DNA of 64,000 nucleotides, taken from Bernardetia sp. ABR2-2B. GTDB lineage: Bacteria; Bacteroidota; Bacteroidia; Cytophagales; Bernardetiaceae. Made by a program: the position numbers and the translations under genes. The notes beneath the pieces were generated by a model that worked only from the letters and a program-made list of their open reading frames with translations, ran no database searches and had not been told where the DNA came from. The first letter of the stretch is position 1, and each line of letters begins with the position of its first letter. This document shows positions 53,492 to 62,914 of this stretch, piece by piece. The stretch spans positions 953,001 through 1,017,000 of the forward strand of contig NZ_CP147020.1 in NCBI RefSeq assembly GCF_037126435.1, given 5' to 3'.

Positions 53492-54454
53492 ATGAAATTA
53501 CGTCTTACTTTATTTATATTTCTACTTTTCATTACAAATAAAATATTTTCTCAAAATGATTCTATTGAAAATGTGGTTTTACTTTCTTATGATGCTTATG
53601 CTAACAAAAAAAATGCAGCTAATTTTGATACATTAAAAATTGGAGATGATATTAAAGATTCGGTTTTGGTACAAAAAGGAGGTTATTTGTGTTTGATGAA
53701 TGAAAAAGGATATTTAGTAGAATACCACGCTGATAAAGAAGATAAAAAGTATAAAATTAAACATACGAAAAATGATAATTTATCCTTAAACGCACACCGT
53801 TCAAGAATAGAAGTTGCTAATTTTTGGATAAATATCAATACAAATCAAGAGAGAAGACCTTGTCTTTTTTCAAAAACAGATATTATTCATAGATACCCAA
53901 ATGATATAAGTATTTTAGCAGAAATAAAATCAGAAATACTATTTGATACTACAGTTATTTTTTTAGATTACTCTTTTTATAAATCTACTTACGAATATCA
54001 GCATAGATATGATGATGAAGATACTATTTTTACACCTAAAAATGTCCATATAGAAATAAGCGATATAAGAAATAATTCACTATACAAATCTTCTCTTGAT
54101 AACAACTTTTTTATTTTCACTTGGGATTTAGTGAATAAAGATAGTTCTGATAGAAATAATATAGCTATTTATAAGTTTGTTGCGCAAGATAATAAAGGAA
54201 AAGAATTAAAGAGTGGAACTTATGTATTGAGAGAAAAACGTAAAGAATTAAATACTTATGAAGAGTATTTGACATCAGATAGCAATACTAATTTTGATAA
54301 TTTTCTTAAAGCTATTTTAGCTGCTAATAATAATGCTATTTACTTTCCTACTTTTCGTCAGAAATTTATGAAAGACCTTCCCCAAAATGCTCATCAGTCT
54401 GTTCCAAATACAAACTATGATTTTGCTGTATATTTTGACTTTCAGATTCGATAA
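53492..54454 (+). CDS. Exported protein of unknown function
   Basis: 320 residues. Signal peptide MKLRLTLFIFLLFITNKIFS with cut before QND. The mature part is polar and beta-rich with no Cys pair; visible blocks include VVLLSYDAYANKKNAANFDT, FWININTNQERRPCLFSKTD and an Asp/Arg-rich middle. The block resembling LLSYDAYANKKN...LKIGD..IKDSVLVQKGGYLCLMN looks like a FecR-like or SH3-like start (a common form in gliding bacteria), but this is not certain. Followed by a weak terminator-like hairpin. Confidence 0.65.
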   Translation: MKLRLTLFIFLLFITNKIFSQNDSIENVVLLSYDAYANKKNAANFDTLKIGDDIKDSVLVQKGGYLCLMNEKGYLVEYHADKEDKKYKIKHTKNDNLSLNAHRSRIEVANFWININTNQERRPCLFSKTDIIHRYPNDISILAEIKSEILFDTTVIFLDYSFYKSTYEYQHRYDDEDTIFTPKNVHIEISDIRNNSLYKSSLDNNFFIFTWDLVNKDSSDRNNIAIYKFVAQDNKGKELKSGTYVLREKRKELNTYEEYLTSDSNTNFDNFLKAILAANNNAIYFPTFRQKFMKDLPQNAHQSVPNTNYDFAVYFDFQIR

Positions 54455-54623
54455 AACTTGAGAACAGTTTTTATAATTTAAGGTCAGTTCCATAGAGCAG
54501 ACCGAAACAAACAGAATATTATTCTGATCAAAAAGCTATTTTCAAAATATTTATAAGAAAATCAATCAAAAAATCAATTTTATTTAAGTAAATTTGGTTT
54601 TCTTACTTCAATTAAATTCATAA

Positions 54624-56066
54624 ATGAAAACCCTATTTTTATCTCTCCTTACCTTTTTATTTTCTATGTCACTTATGGCTCAAAATGCTGAAAACCCTCT
54701 TCTGGGAAACTGGAAAGGAGAATTATCAGTTTCAGGAATGAAACTACCTTTAATTTTTCATATTTCAAAAATTGAAAACGAACAAGATGAAAACACGGAT
54801 ATTTTTTCTGCTACAATGGACAGTCCTGCACAAGGAGCAAAAGATATTCCTGTAAGTGAAGTTACTTTTTTAGATAATAATCTGATAGTCACAATTTCAA
54901 CTTTAGGGGCGTCTTATGAAGGAAAGTTAATTTCTAAAACTCAAATTGAGGGAACATTCAAACAGGCAGGACAAAACTTTACTCTGATACTAAATAAAAT
55001 GGAAAAAGATTCAGAAAAAGAAATCTTAAACCGTCCACAAGAACCCAAAGCACCTTTTGATTATAAAATTGAAGAAGTACAATTTCAAAACAAAAAAGCG
55101 AAAGAAGAAACTATTTTAGCAGGTACACTTACTTTACCCAAAAATACAAATCAAGAAACTCCTGTTGTAATTTTAATTTCGGGAAGTGGGGCGCAAGATC
55201 GAAATCAAGAAATTTTGGGACACAAACCTTTTTTAGTAATTGCAGATTATCTTACAAAAAATGGAATTGCTGTTTTGCGTTATGATGATAGAGGAACGGC
55301 ACAATCGACAGGAAATTTTGAAAGCTCTACATCCAAGGATTTTGCAACTGATGTAGAAGCAGCGATTGATTTTCTGAAAACAAGAGATGATATTGACACA
55401 AAAAAAATAGGTTTAATCGGACACAGTGAAGGTGGAATGATTGCACCAATGGTCGCAGCAAATCGTAAGAAAGATGTTGCTTTTATTGTTCTTTTAGCTG
55501 GAACAGGTGTAAATGGAGGAGACCTTCTAGTAGAACAACAACAAGCTATCGGAAAATTAAGTGGAATGAGCAAAGAAGATTTGGCAAAATCAAAAAGAGA
55601 AAATGAAGGTGCATTTAGGATTGTAAATGAAATAACTGATGAAAAATTACTTCACGAAAAAATGAAATTGTATCTTACAGATTCAGTCAATCAAGATGAT
55701 TTTCCTGCTTCTATGACTAAAGAAGAGTATATAAATGCACAACTTTCTCTTATTACTTCGCCTTGGATGTCTTATTTTTTGAGATACAATCCAAAAGAAA
55801 ATTTATCAAATACAGTTTGTCCTGTTTTGGCAGTCAATGGTCAGAAAGATTTGCAAGTAGATGCAAAGATTAATCTTAAAGCTATAGAAAAAGCATTAAG
55901 AGAATCAGGAAATAATAAAGTAACTGTAAAATATTTTCCAAATCTAAATCATTTATTCCAAACAGCAGAAACAGGTTTGCCTTCTGAATATGGAACATTA
56001 GAAGAAACTTTTTCTCCTTTAGTTTTGGAAGCGATGAAAGACTGGATAGAACAACAAACTAATTGA
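54624..56066 (+). CDS. Exported alpha/beta hydrolase
   Basis: 480 residues. Signal peptide 1-20 (FLSLLTFLFSMSLMAQ). Residues about 24-130 form a lipocalin/beta-barrel-like N-terminal domain (NPLLGNWKGELSVSGMKLPL). The alpha/beta hydrolase domain follows (about 150-480): oxyanion region ILISGSGAQDRNQEI, RYDDRGTAQSTG, nucleophile Ser in GLIGHSEGGMIAPM (about 266), acid Asp in VNGQKDLQVDAKI and His in FPNLNHLFQ (about 441). Hydrolyses esters or peptides in the periplasm; substrate unknown. A -7 box-like TAAATTTG at 54589-54596. Confidence 0.88.
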   Translation: MKTLFLSLLTFLFSMSLMAQNAENPLLGNWKGELSVSGMKLPLIFHISKIENEQDENTDIFSATMDSPAQGAKDIPVSEVTFLDNNLIVTISTLGASYEGKLISKTQIEGTFKQAGQNFTLILNKMEKDSEKEILNRPQEPKAPFDYKIEEVQFQNKKAKEETILAGTLTLPKNTNQETPVVILISGSGAQDRNQEILGHKPFLVIADYLTKNGIAVLRYDDRGTAQSTGNFESSTSKDFATDVEAAIDFLKTRDDIDTKKIGLIGHSEGGMIAPMVAANRKKDVAFIVLLAGTGVNGGDLLVEQQQAIGKLSGMSKEDLAKSKRENEGAFRIVNEITDEKLLHEKMKLYLTDSVNQDDFPASMTKEEYINAQLSLITSPWMSYFLRYNPKENLSNTVCPVLAVNGQKDLQVDAKINLKAIEKALRESGNNKVTVKYFPNLNHLFQTAETGLPSEYGTLEETFSPLVLEAMKDWIEQQTN

Positions 56067-56071
56067 TAAAA

Positions 56072-56110
56072 TATAAACCCTAAAAATCTCAAAGATTTTT
56101 AGGGTTTATA
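56072..56110. terminator. Bidirectional terminator between the hydrolase and hemH
   Basis: Perfect 18-bp stem, 56072-56089 / 56093-56110, loop of three bases, followed by A/T runs on both sides. It lies between two convergent genes. Confidence 0.85.
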
Positions 56111-56164
56111 AAAAAGAAATTTTCATTCCTCTGTGTTCTCTGTAACTCTATGTTTAATAAAAAA

Positions 56165-57217
56165 TTAACTTCTCTGAATTACCATATCTTCCAATGATTC
56201 TACCCACAGTGGATGCGAATTAAGACTATCGACCATATCCCAGCGTTCTCCACCAAGCTCTAAAAAGTCTTCGTGATAAGTTTCGGCTACCTCTACTGTC
56301 GTTTCCAAACAATCAGCTACAAAAGAAGGTACAAAAACAATGAGTTTGCGATAGCCTTTTTCGTACATTTCCTTTATTACATCATCTGTATAAGGCGTAA
56401 TCCAAGGGTCAGTTCCTAAGCGAGATTGAAAACAAACCGTATAATCTTTTTCTGTAATTCCTAATTCTTTTGCCAAATGGCGTGAAGTTTCATAACATTG
56501 CGCTCTATAACAAAGGCGATTTACAGCACTAAATTTTTCACAACAACGACCTATTTGACAATGTGAACTTGCTTTTTTGAGTTGGCGTTGTGGCAAACCG
56601 TGATATGAAAAAACATAATGGTCATAATCGTGTGTTTTTAAAAGCTCCTCTCCTTGCAAGGCAAATGCTTTTATCATTTTTTCATCTGTCGGATAAGAAT
56701 CTACAAAAGAAACTTCTGGAATCAATAACCATTTAGAAACAAGCTGCATGACACGCTCCAAGACCGACCCCGTGGAAGCCGAAGCATATTGAGGAAACAT
56801 CGGAATAACGATAATTTTCTTCGGATTCATTTCCTGTAACTCGTTCAATACATCAGGAAGTGCAGGAGATTGATAACGCATAGCCAAGCGAACTACATAT
56901 TTTTCTCTTTTCGTTTTGTCAGTCTCCTTTGCAGAATATTCATCTAAAGAGTGTTGTAGTTTTTCAGCTACATCTACTCCGTGATATAATAAAGGCGAAC
57001 CTCTATCTGTCCATAATTTCTTGTATTCTGCTGCTGATTTTGGCGCACGAAAAGGCGCAATAATTCCGTTTACAAGTCCATAACGAAGAGGTGCAGCAAT
57101 ATCAATTACTCTTCCATCTAATAAAAATTCACGTAAATATTTTCGTACGTCTGGAGTTTTTGGAGAATCTGGAGTTCCTAAATTAACGAGCAAAACTGCA
57201 ATAGGGGCATTTTTCAT
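56165..57217 (-). CDS. hemH: Ferrochelatase
   Basis: 350 residues. Inserts Fe2+ into protoporphyrin IX, the last step of protoheme synthesis, at the cytoplasmic face of the membrane. Motifs: VLLVNLGTPDSPKTPDVRKY (about 9-28), LREFLLDGRVID, FSYHGLPQRQL (catalytic His about 205), CFQSRLGTDPWITPYTDDVI and FVADCLETTVEVAETY with the catalytic Glu. Two Cys pairs (CQIGRCCEK, CYRAQCYE) might bind an Fe-S cluster as in some relatives, but this is not certain. ATG 57217. TACTTTTG on the minus strand at 57342-57349 fits a -7 box. Confidence 0.94.
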   Translation of the reverse strand: MKNAPIAVLLVNLGTPDSPKTPDVRKYLREFLLDGRVIDIAAPLRYGLVNGIIAPFRAPKSAAEYKKLWTDRGSPLLYHGVDVAEKLQHSLDEYSAKETDKTKREKYVVRLAMRYQSPALPDVLNELQEMNPKKIIVIPMFPQYASASTGSVLERVMQLVSKWLLIPEVSFVDSYPTDEKMIKAFALQGEELLKTHDYDHYVFSYHGLPQRQLKKASSHCQIGRCCEKFSAVNRLCYRAQCYETSRHLAKELGITEKDYTVCFQSRLGTDPWITPYTDDVIKEMYEKGYRKLIVFVPSFVADCLETTVEVAETYHEDFLELGGERWDMVDSLNSHPLWVESLEDMVIQRS

Positions 57218-57341
57218 AAAACTATTTTTGTGTATGAAGTTATTGATGAGAGCATCAATAAGTGCAAAATTTTCTTCATTTCATTTTTTAAAAGTCTCTT
57301 CTAAACTTGATGTTAATTAAAAGAGTTTTGAAATTATGGTG

Positions 57342-57349
57342 CAAAAGTA
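57342..57349 (-). promoter_or_regulatory. Candidate -7 promoter box of hemH
   Basis: Minus-strand TACTTTTG, exact TAnnTTTG match, 124 bases before the hemH start. No -33 TTG at the right distance was found. Confidence 0.35.
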
Positions 57350-57400
57350 GGTATTTTTTTGATAGTTTATTGATAGAAAAACAGAGTAGATAGAATTTGA

Positions 57401-58096
57401 TTATTTATTCAATAAGAAATACTCTTCCATAATCTCTACCCCAGAAGATGTACCGATACGTTCTGCACCAGCTTCTACAAAAGTTTTTAGTTGCTGATAG
57501 GTTTTTATTCCTCCAGATGCTTTTATCCCAACCATTTGAGAAACTGTATTTCTTATAAGCTCCACATCTTCTAACTTTGCACCTGCATAAAAATCTGTTG
57601 CATTAGATGAAAACCCAGCATTTGCAAAACCTGTCGAAGTTTTGACAAAATCTGCTCCTGCTTCTTGACAAATTAAAGCTGTTTCTTTGATTTCTTTCTG
57701 AGATAAATAAGCCGTTTCTATGATTACTTTTAGCATTTTTTCGGCTTGATGAGCAATTTCTGCCAGTCTTACAATTTCTATTTTTGCCCAAAACGGATTT
57801 GTTTTGAAACCTGTCATCGAAATTACTACATCTAACTCATCTGCGCCATCTTTTAATGCCACTTCTGCTTCTCTTACCTTTGTTTCAGTACGATTATAAC
57901 CTAAAGGGAAACCAATAACTGTAACTATTTTAGTATCTGTTTTGAGTAAGTCTCGCTTTACTTTCTTAACCCAAAAAGGAGGAACACAAACACCCATAAA
58001 TTTATATTTGAGAGTTTGTTCTATCAATTCTTCAATTTCTTTATCTGAAATGGTAGGTCTAAGGTTGGTTTGTTCTATATATTGAGCAGGATTCAT
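57401..58096 (-). CDS. deoC: Deoxyribose-phosphate aldolase
   Basis: 231 residues, class I aldolase TIM barrel. Cleaves 2-deoxyribose 5-phosphate to glyceraldehyde 3-phosphate and acetaldehyde in nucleoside breakdown. Schiff-base Lys is in ADFVKTSTGFANAGFS (about 155); the second Lys is in VGIKASGGIKT (about 189-199); Asp motif DGADELDVVISM (about 83-94). It lacks neighbours of the deo operon. The hairpin repeat 58117-58154 lies 20 bases before its ATG. Confidence 0.94.
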   Translation of the reverse strand: MNPAQYIEQTNLRPTISDKEIEELIEQTLKYKFMGVCVPPFWVKKVKRDLLKTDTKIVTVIGFPLGYNRTETKVREAEVALKDGADELDVVISMTGFKTNPFWAKIEIVRLAEIAHQAEKMLKVIIETAYLSQKEIKETALICQEAGADFVKTSTGFANAGFSSNATDFYAGAKLEDVELIRNTVSQMVGIKASGGIKTYQQLKTFVEAGAERIGTSSGVEIMEEYFLLNK

Positions 58097-58116
58097 CTTT
58101 AAATTAGGATTATTTT

Positions 58117-58154
58117 ATTGTTGGTGTCGCTACGCTAAAAAACCAACAATGGCA
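58117..58154 (-). repeat. Leader hairpin repeat, copy 4 (upstream of deoC)
   Basis: ATTGTTGGT stem / ACCAACAAT complement with loop gtcgctacgctaaaaa, then GGC. 20 bases upstream of the deoC ATG, same sense relative to the gene as other copies. Confidence 0.8.
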
Positions 58155-58205
58155 GAAATAAAATATTTTATTGAATCAACCAACAAAATGACTTTTCTGT
58201 TATTT

Positions 58206-58631
58206 TTATTCTTCTCCAAAATATTCTACATAATTTTTTTCTGTCTCAAAAAGCGTGAGTGAATGCAAAACAGCATTTTTTTCTGACAAATCAATTATTT
58301 TTGGCGCAAGAATTTTCCAAAACTCCATAATTATAATTTCACAAGAAGGAATTTTATTTTGTAGAAACTCTACTTCAATATTTAGATTTTTATGATCCAC
58401 TTTATCAATAACTTCAGTTCGGATAAGTTTTCCTAGCTTTTTTAAATCTAATACACAGCCTGTTTCTGGATTTATTTTTCCTTTTACTTTTACAATTAAT
58501 TCAAAATTATGTCCATGAAAATATTGATTCGAACAAATTCCGAACTCTTCTTCATTTCTCTCATCGCTCCAATCAGGATTAAATAATCGGTGTGAAGCAC
58601 AAAAATGCTCTTTTCGGCACAAATAAACCAT
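58206..58631 (-). CDS. 6-pyruvoyl-tetrahydropterin synthase / QueD family
   Basis: 141 residues. Zn-binding His in HFCASHRLF (His14) and FHGHNFEL (His about 44, 46); catalytic Cys in ICSNQYF (about 38) and catalytic-region VDHKNLN. Converts dihydroneopterin triphosphate to 6-carboxy-tetrahydropterin (queuosine) or 6-pyruvoyl-tetrahydropterin; which one is not settled. The PTxE motif reads PSCEIII here, with Glu kept. Between deoC and a large sensor gene, both on the same strand. Confidence 0.85.
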   Translation of the reverse strand: MVYLCRKEHFCASHRLFNPDWSDERNEEEFGICSNQYFHGHNFELIVKVKGKINPETGCVLDLKKLGKLIRTEVIDKVDHKNLNIEVEFLQNKIPSCEIIIMEFWKILAPKIIDLSEKNAVLHSLTLFETEKNYVEYFGEE

Positions 58632-58824
58632 GTTTTTTATCTATTACTTATTTTATCAGCTTTATTTTATTTGAAACCACAAAATTACGCTTATTCTATC
58701 AAAATTGATAATTTTATTTGAGAATAGAACGGCTAGTGTAGGTTTAGTAAAAGATTCGTAGTTTTTTTTGGTTGTGATGCTACTTCTAAATTTTCACTTT
58801 ATTTCAAGTGTAAAACTATTTTGA

Positions 58825-61800
58825 CTAAACACGTATCCCCATTAATGTAATATCGTCCCGTTGTGGTGTGTCTTGTTGATGATTATCTAACAAATCAATA
58901 AGTTGTTGTTGTTGTTGTTCTGTGGAAAAAGAAGCCAAAGAAGAAAGTTGTTCTGTAAGTTTTGGTGTACCTAGTTTTACTCCATCTGGGTTAGATTGGT
59001 CTGTAAATCCGTCAGAAAAAAGATAGAGCATTGTTCCTTTTGGCAAAAACGCTTCCTCATTTTCAAAGTCATTGTATTTTTTCTTTCTTGAATATCCACC
59101 AATAGAACGTCTATTTCCTTTAACTATTTGTAACTCATTAGAAGGTAAAGTATAAAAAAGAGGACGTTTTGCTCCACAATAAGTTATTTTGATATTTTCT
59201 TCTGAATGGTTTTTATCAATGACACAAAGAGAGATATCCATTCCATCAGCATTCACTTTTTGTTCTTGTCTTAATGAAGTTTTTATTTCTTTGTGTAACC
59301 ATTCCAAAATTTCTGCTGGGTTTGTAAGATGTTGTTGAGTCACAGCTTCATTAAGAAAAGCATGACCAAGCATAGACATAAATGCCCCTGGAACGCCATG
59401 TCCCGTACAATCTACAACAGCTACAAAAATTTTATGTTCAGTTTCTGTTTTTAACTCTGTTGCCCAATAAAAATCCCCAGAAACAATATCTTTAGGACGA
59501 AAAATGACAAAATGTTCATCAAAATACTCTTTTAGTTCTTGTTCAATTGGCAAAACAGCTTGTTGGATAGTTTGAGCATAACGAATTGAATCAGTAATAT
59601 TTGTATTTTTATTAGCAATAATTTGATAGGCTTTTATATTATCCAAAGCAATGGCTGTGTAAGCACCCAAAGTATCTAACATATCCAACTCTAAAGAAGA
59701 ATATTTATGTTTTTTCATACTTTGTACTGTCAAAACTCCAATGGTTTCTCCTTCTGAATTTAAAGGCAAATAAACCAAAGAATAAGGTAAATTACCCACT
59801 TCAACGTCTTCTAAATCTATATCAAAGTATTCTTTATACTGAGACTGTGAATCTGTAATTACTAATCTTTCATTATTTGTTAAAGACCTAACCGATAATC
59901 TAGTAGTATCACTTAGGGAATCTGAGTGAGCAGGTAGAATTTCATTATTTTCTACAAATCCCTCAAACTCAATTTTATTTGTGTCTTTATTAAGAATTCC
60001 GATTCCAAATCCATCAGCAGGCATAAGTGTATTTACACTCTCATAAACTGTTTGAATAAGTGTTTTTACATCAAGAATATTTGTTATTTTCTGTCCAATT
60101 TCACTAAGAATACGCACATTTTGGTACGATTTTTCAATTTCTTGTTTTTGATTACTAATAGCAGTATTGGCAAGAGATAAATTTTCAGCCTGTAATTCCA
60201 ACTCTTCTTTTTGATTATTGATAGCTACATTTGCTTGTGAAAGATTGTCAGTTTGCATTTGTAACTCTTCTTTTTGCTGAATAATTTCGGCTGTACGTTC
60301 AGTAATTATTTTTTCTAGTTTAGCTTTATCCCTTTCTAACCTTTTCGTATTTAGTTTTACGATTAACCAAACAAGTAAGACTGCCAAAATAACATAAATA
60401 ACATAGGCTATTGGTGTTTTATAAAAAGGTGAATGAATCTCAAACTCATATACTGCTTCTTCACTTTCTACTCCCCAAATTGTACGAGCCTGTACTCTAA
60501 ATTTATATTTTTTATCAGATAGGTTGGTATATTCTTTTTGAGCTTTAGATGACCAAGATGACCATTTTTCATCTAATCCTTCTAGTTTATATCGATATTC
60601 TGTTTGCTCTGGAAAACTCATCTCTGGACAAGCAAAAGAAAAACGCAGTGCATTAAAACGATAGTCTAATTTTAATTGTTGATTCGTAGGTTGTAAATAA
60701 GTAATTAAGCTGTCTTCTCCCAAAAATGAACCACCAAAAAGCAGTGAATCTGTTTCTCCTAAAAATTCTATTTTACGAACCTGTACAGTTGGCTTCTGAT
60801 TAATCTCAAAATTTCGTTTTGAATCTATAAAAACAAATCCATCTCCTACACCCAAAACTAATTTCCCATTAGGAAGTGTTTTGTTTAGATTGATTTCACT
60901 ATAAATAGATTGTAAGGCTGTAAAATCAGTTTGTTGCCTATATTTATTTCCTTGTTCTTTCCATAAAACGCCTCTTTCTCCACTGATTTCATACCAAATA
61001 TTGTCCTCTTTATCTTCATGAAGACGAGATATATTTTTACCCTTAAAATAAGCATCAAAAAATTTATCTTTGACAAATTTGTCTTGTTTCTCATCATATT
61101 TTAATACTGTGTTTTTGTTTACTACTATTAATCTACCTTGTATTCGATGGATGTTATTGCCCATTTCAGAAAATAAACCTTCATCAGCAGTATATAACTT
61201 TGCCTCTAATAAACTATCATAATCTTCTGAAAAAGTCAAACGATAAACTCCTTTATTATTACTTTGCGTCCACCAATATCCTTTATATTGACTCAAAGAA
61301 CGCACACTTTCATCAAAGTTTGGATAGAGTTTTTCACTCCACTCTTTGCCTTTTACATCACTTACCCTTGTAATAAGTTGCACCCCTCTTGACAATACTG
61401 TCAAAAATCGTATAGTAGTTGGCGAAGAAACAGGTTGTACCGACCAAACTGCTTTGTTCAGTATATTCAGCATATTTGCTGATGTATCAGTAACTTCAAA
61501 TACTCCTAAATTATGTCCATAATAAATTTTGTCATCATGAGGTGTTGAAGCTAATGCGTATCCTTTTGTACCATTAAGTAATGAAAATGGTTTTAATTCT
61601 CCATTTGCAGGATTTGTTCTAGTTGGATAATTATTTTGATAAATTCCTGAAGTAGTTCCTAGATATAATTTATTGTAGGTTTCTGAATAATCGGCTGTCA
61701 ATCCTTTTCCTGTTACTCCCTGCTTTTCTCCAACCGTTGAATAAGGAAGACCTAAATAAATGCAAGAAATACCATTGTCAGTAGCAAGCCATAAATTACG

Positions 61801-62802
61801 TTCTTTATCCAAGTATAAATTATAAATTGTATTACTCTCAAGTATATTTTCTTTATTGAGATGTAACTTTATATTTCCCTCTAAATCTGTAATAAAAACT
61901 CCATTTCTAAGAGTTGCAACAGCTATTTCTTGAGAAGGTAAATGAACAGATGCATACCCTCCAGCCTCATTAAATGTGGTTGTAGAAGGAGATTCAATTT
62001 TAGTAACTATTTTATTTCTCACCTCAAAACTTCCCTCTGGGCGAGTAAGCGCAATTAATGCATTATCATTTTTTTGTTCCTCTTTATTTTTGGATAGTAT
62101 TCCATAAACATACTGTGTACCAATATTTTGCTCTGAAAATGATTCTAGTTCATAGTTATTATTCAATTTTAGCAGTCCTTCTCTATCATATTTTACATAT
62201 AGTTCATTATTTGCAAAAAAAGCAGTCCCAAATCCTTGTTCTGGTGTTATGATTTTTTTAAACTCTCCATATTTATAAATCAAAAGTTGTTCGGCTGTTC
62301 GAAAATATACCTCTTGTTTTTCTTCTTGAATAAAAATCTGCCAGACATCATTAAAATTCCTTTTATCTTCAGGTATTTTGTCCACCAAAGAAATATAATG
62401 TAACGTATTTGTCGAATCAGGCTTGAGCATTCCAAGTTCACCTTTTGCTCCAACAAATATTTCTCCTTTTGCTGTTATGGCTAATGATTTTATCGTTGAA
62501 TTATTAGTTATTCTATATTTGCGCCAATTTTTACCATCAAACTCCAAAATACCTTCATTATTTCCGATATAAATAAGTCCATTTGGGCTTTGAGCAATTG
62601 CCCAGTTTTGAGAAGAACCATTATATTCTTCTGGCAAGAAATTACGCACTAAAGGAAAACCTATTTCTGGAACAAGAGTAGAAAACGTTTGATTTTGATT
62701 AGATTGAGCCATTACATTTCTTTCTATTGCAAAGAGATGAATTAGTAAAATAAAACAAAATAAAAAATTATTTTCTTTAAAAAGATAATAACCTTTTTTC
62801 AT
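58825..62802 (-). CDS. Two-component-type propeller sensor with GAF and SpoIIE PP2C phosphatase
   Basis: 1325 residues. Signal peptide 1-32; beta-propeller about 65-660 (Reg_prop-like blades such as GLIYIGNNEGILEFDGKNW); Y_Y_Y domain about 730-790; TM helix 796-816; coiled coil 820-895 with a 21-residue repeat (QKEELQMQTDNLSQANVAIN, then a near copy from 864); GAF domain about 897-1055; linker (DSIRYAQTIQQAVLP); SpoIIE/PP2C 1100-1325 with DIVSGDFYW, DCTGHGVPGAFMSMLGHAF and DDITLMGIRV. Hybrid two-component sensors of this layout usually end in histidine kinase and regulator domains; here a PP2C takes that place. It probably senses a polysaccharide in the periplasm. Confidence 0.93.
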   Translation of the reverse strand: MKKGYYLFKENNFLFCFILLIHLFAIERNVMAQSNQNQTFSTLVPEIGFPLVRNFLPEEYNGSSQNWAIAQSPNGLIYIGNNEGILEFDGKNWRKYRITNNSTIKSLAITAKGEIFVGAKGELGMLKPDSTNTLHYISLVDKIPEDKRNFNDVWQIFIQEEKQEVYFRTAEQLLIYKYGEFKKIITPEQGFGTAFFANNELYVKYDREGLLKLNNNYELESFSEQNIGTQYVYGILSKNKEEQKNDNALIALTRPEGSFEVRNKIVTKIESPSTTTFNEAGGYASVHLPSQEIAVATLRNGVFITDLEGNIKLHLNKENILESNTIYNLYLDKERNLWLATDNGISCIYLGLPYSTVGEKQGVTGKGLTADYSETYNKLYLGTTSGIYQNNYPTRTNPANGELKPFSLLNGTKGYALASTPHDDKIYYGHNLGVFEVTDTSANMLNILNKAVWSVQPVSSPTTIRFLTVLSRGVQLITRVSDVKGKEWSEKLYPNFDESVRSLSQYKGYWWTQSNNKGVYRLTFSEDYDSLLEAKLYTADEGLFSEMGNNIHRIQGRLIVVNKNTVLKYDEKQDKFVKDKFFDAYFKGKNISRLHEDKEDNIWYEISGERGVLWKEQGNKYRQQTDFTALQSIYSEINLNKTLPNGKLVLGVGDGFVFIDSKRNFEINQKPTVQVRKIEFLGETDSLLFGGSFLGEDSLITYLQPTNQQLKLDYRFNALRFSFACPEMSFPEQTEYRYKLEGLDEKWSSWSSKAQKEYTNLSDKKYKFRVQARTIWGVESEEAVYEFEIHSPFYKTPIAYVIYVILAVLLVWLIVKLNTKRLERDKAKLEKIITERTAEIIQQKEELQMQTDNLSQANVAINNQKEELELQAENLSLANTAISNQKQEIEKSYQNVRILSEIGQKITNILDVKTLIQTVYESVNTLMPADGFGIGILNKDTNKIEFEGFVENNEILPAHSDSLSDTTRLSVRSLTNNERLVITDSQSQYKEYFDIDLEDVEVGNLPYSLVYLPLNSEGETIGVLTVQSMKKHKYSSLELDMLDTLGAYTAIALDNIKAYQIIANKNTNITDSIRYAQTIQQAVLPIEQELKEYFDEHFVIFRPKDIVSGDFYWATELKTETEHKIFVAVVDCTGHGVPGAFMSMLGHAFLNEAVTQQHLTNPAEILEWLHKEIKTSLRQEQKVNADGMDISLCVIDKNHSEENIKITYCGAKRPLFYTLPSNELQIVKGNRRSIGGYSRKKKYNDFENEEAFLPKGTMLYLFSDGFTDQSNPDGVKLGTPKLTEQLSSLASFSTEQQQQQLIDLLDNHQQDTPQRDDITLMGIRV

Positions 62803-62914
62803 AAAGAAATAAGTTAAACAATAAAAGATTTACAAACGAAATACAAAATAACTTAACGGTTACGTTGTATTTAATAAAAGAGTATTATACAATAATAACT
62901 GAAAAAACTAAAAA

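Noticed and set aside
54451-54475. Short ATAAAACT / AGTTTTTAT hairpin at the end of the 53492 gene
   Set aside because: Few GC pairs and overlap with the stop codon; could be a weak terminator but not supported enough to list.
56124-56160. Segment resembling ctctgtgttctctgt, a common dispersed bacterial intergenic word
   Set aside because: One degenerate copy here; a genome-wide search would be needed to call a repeat.
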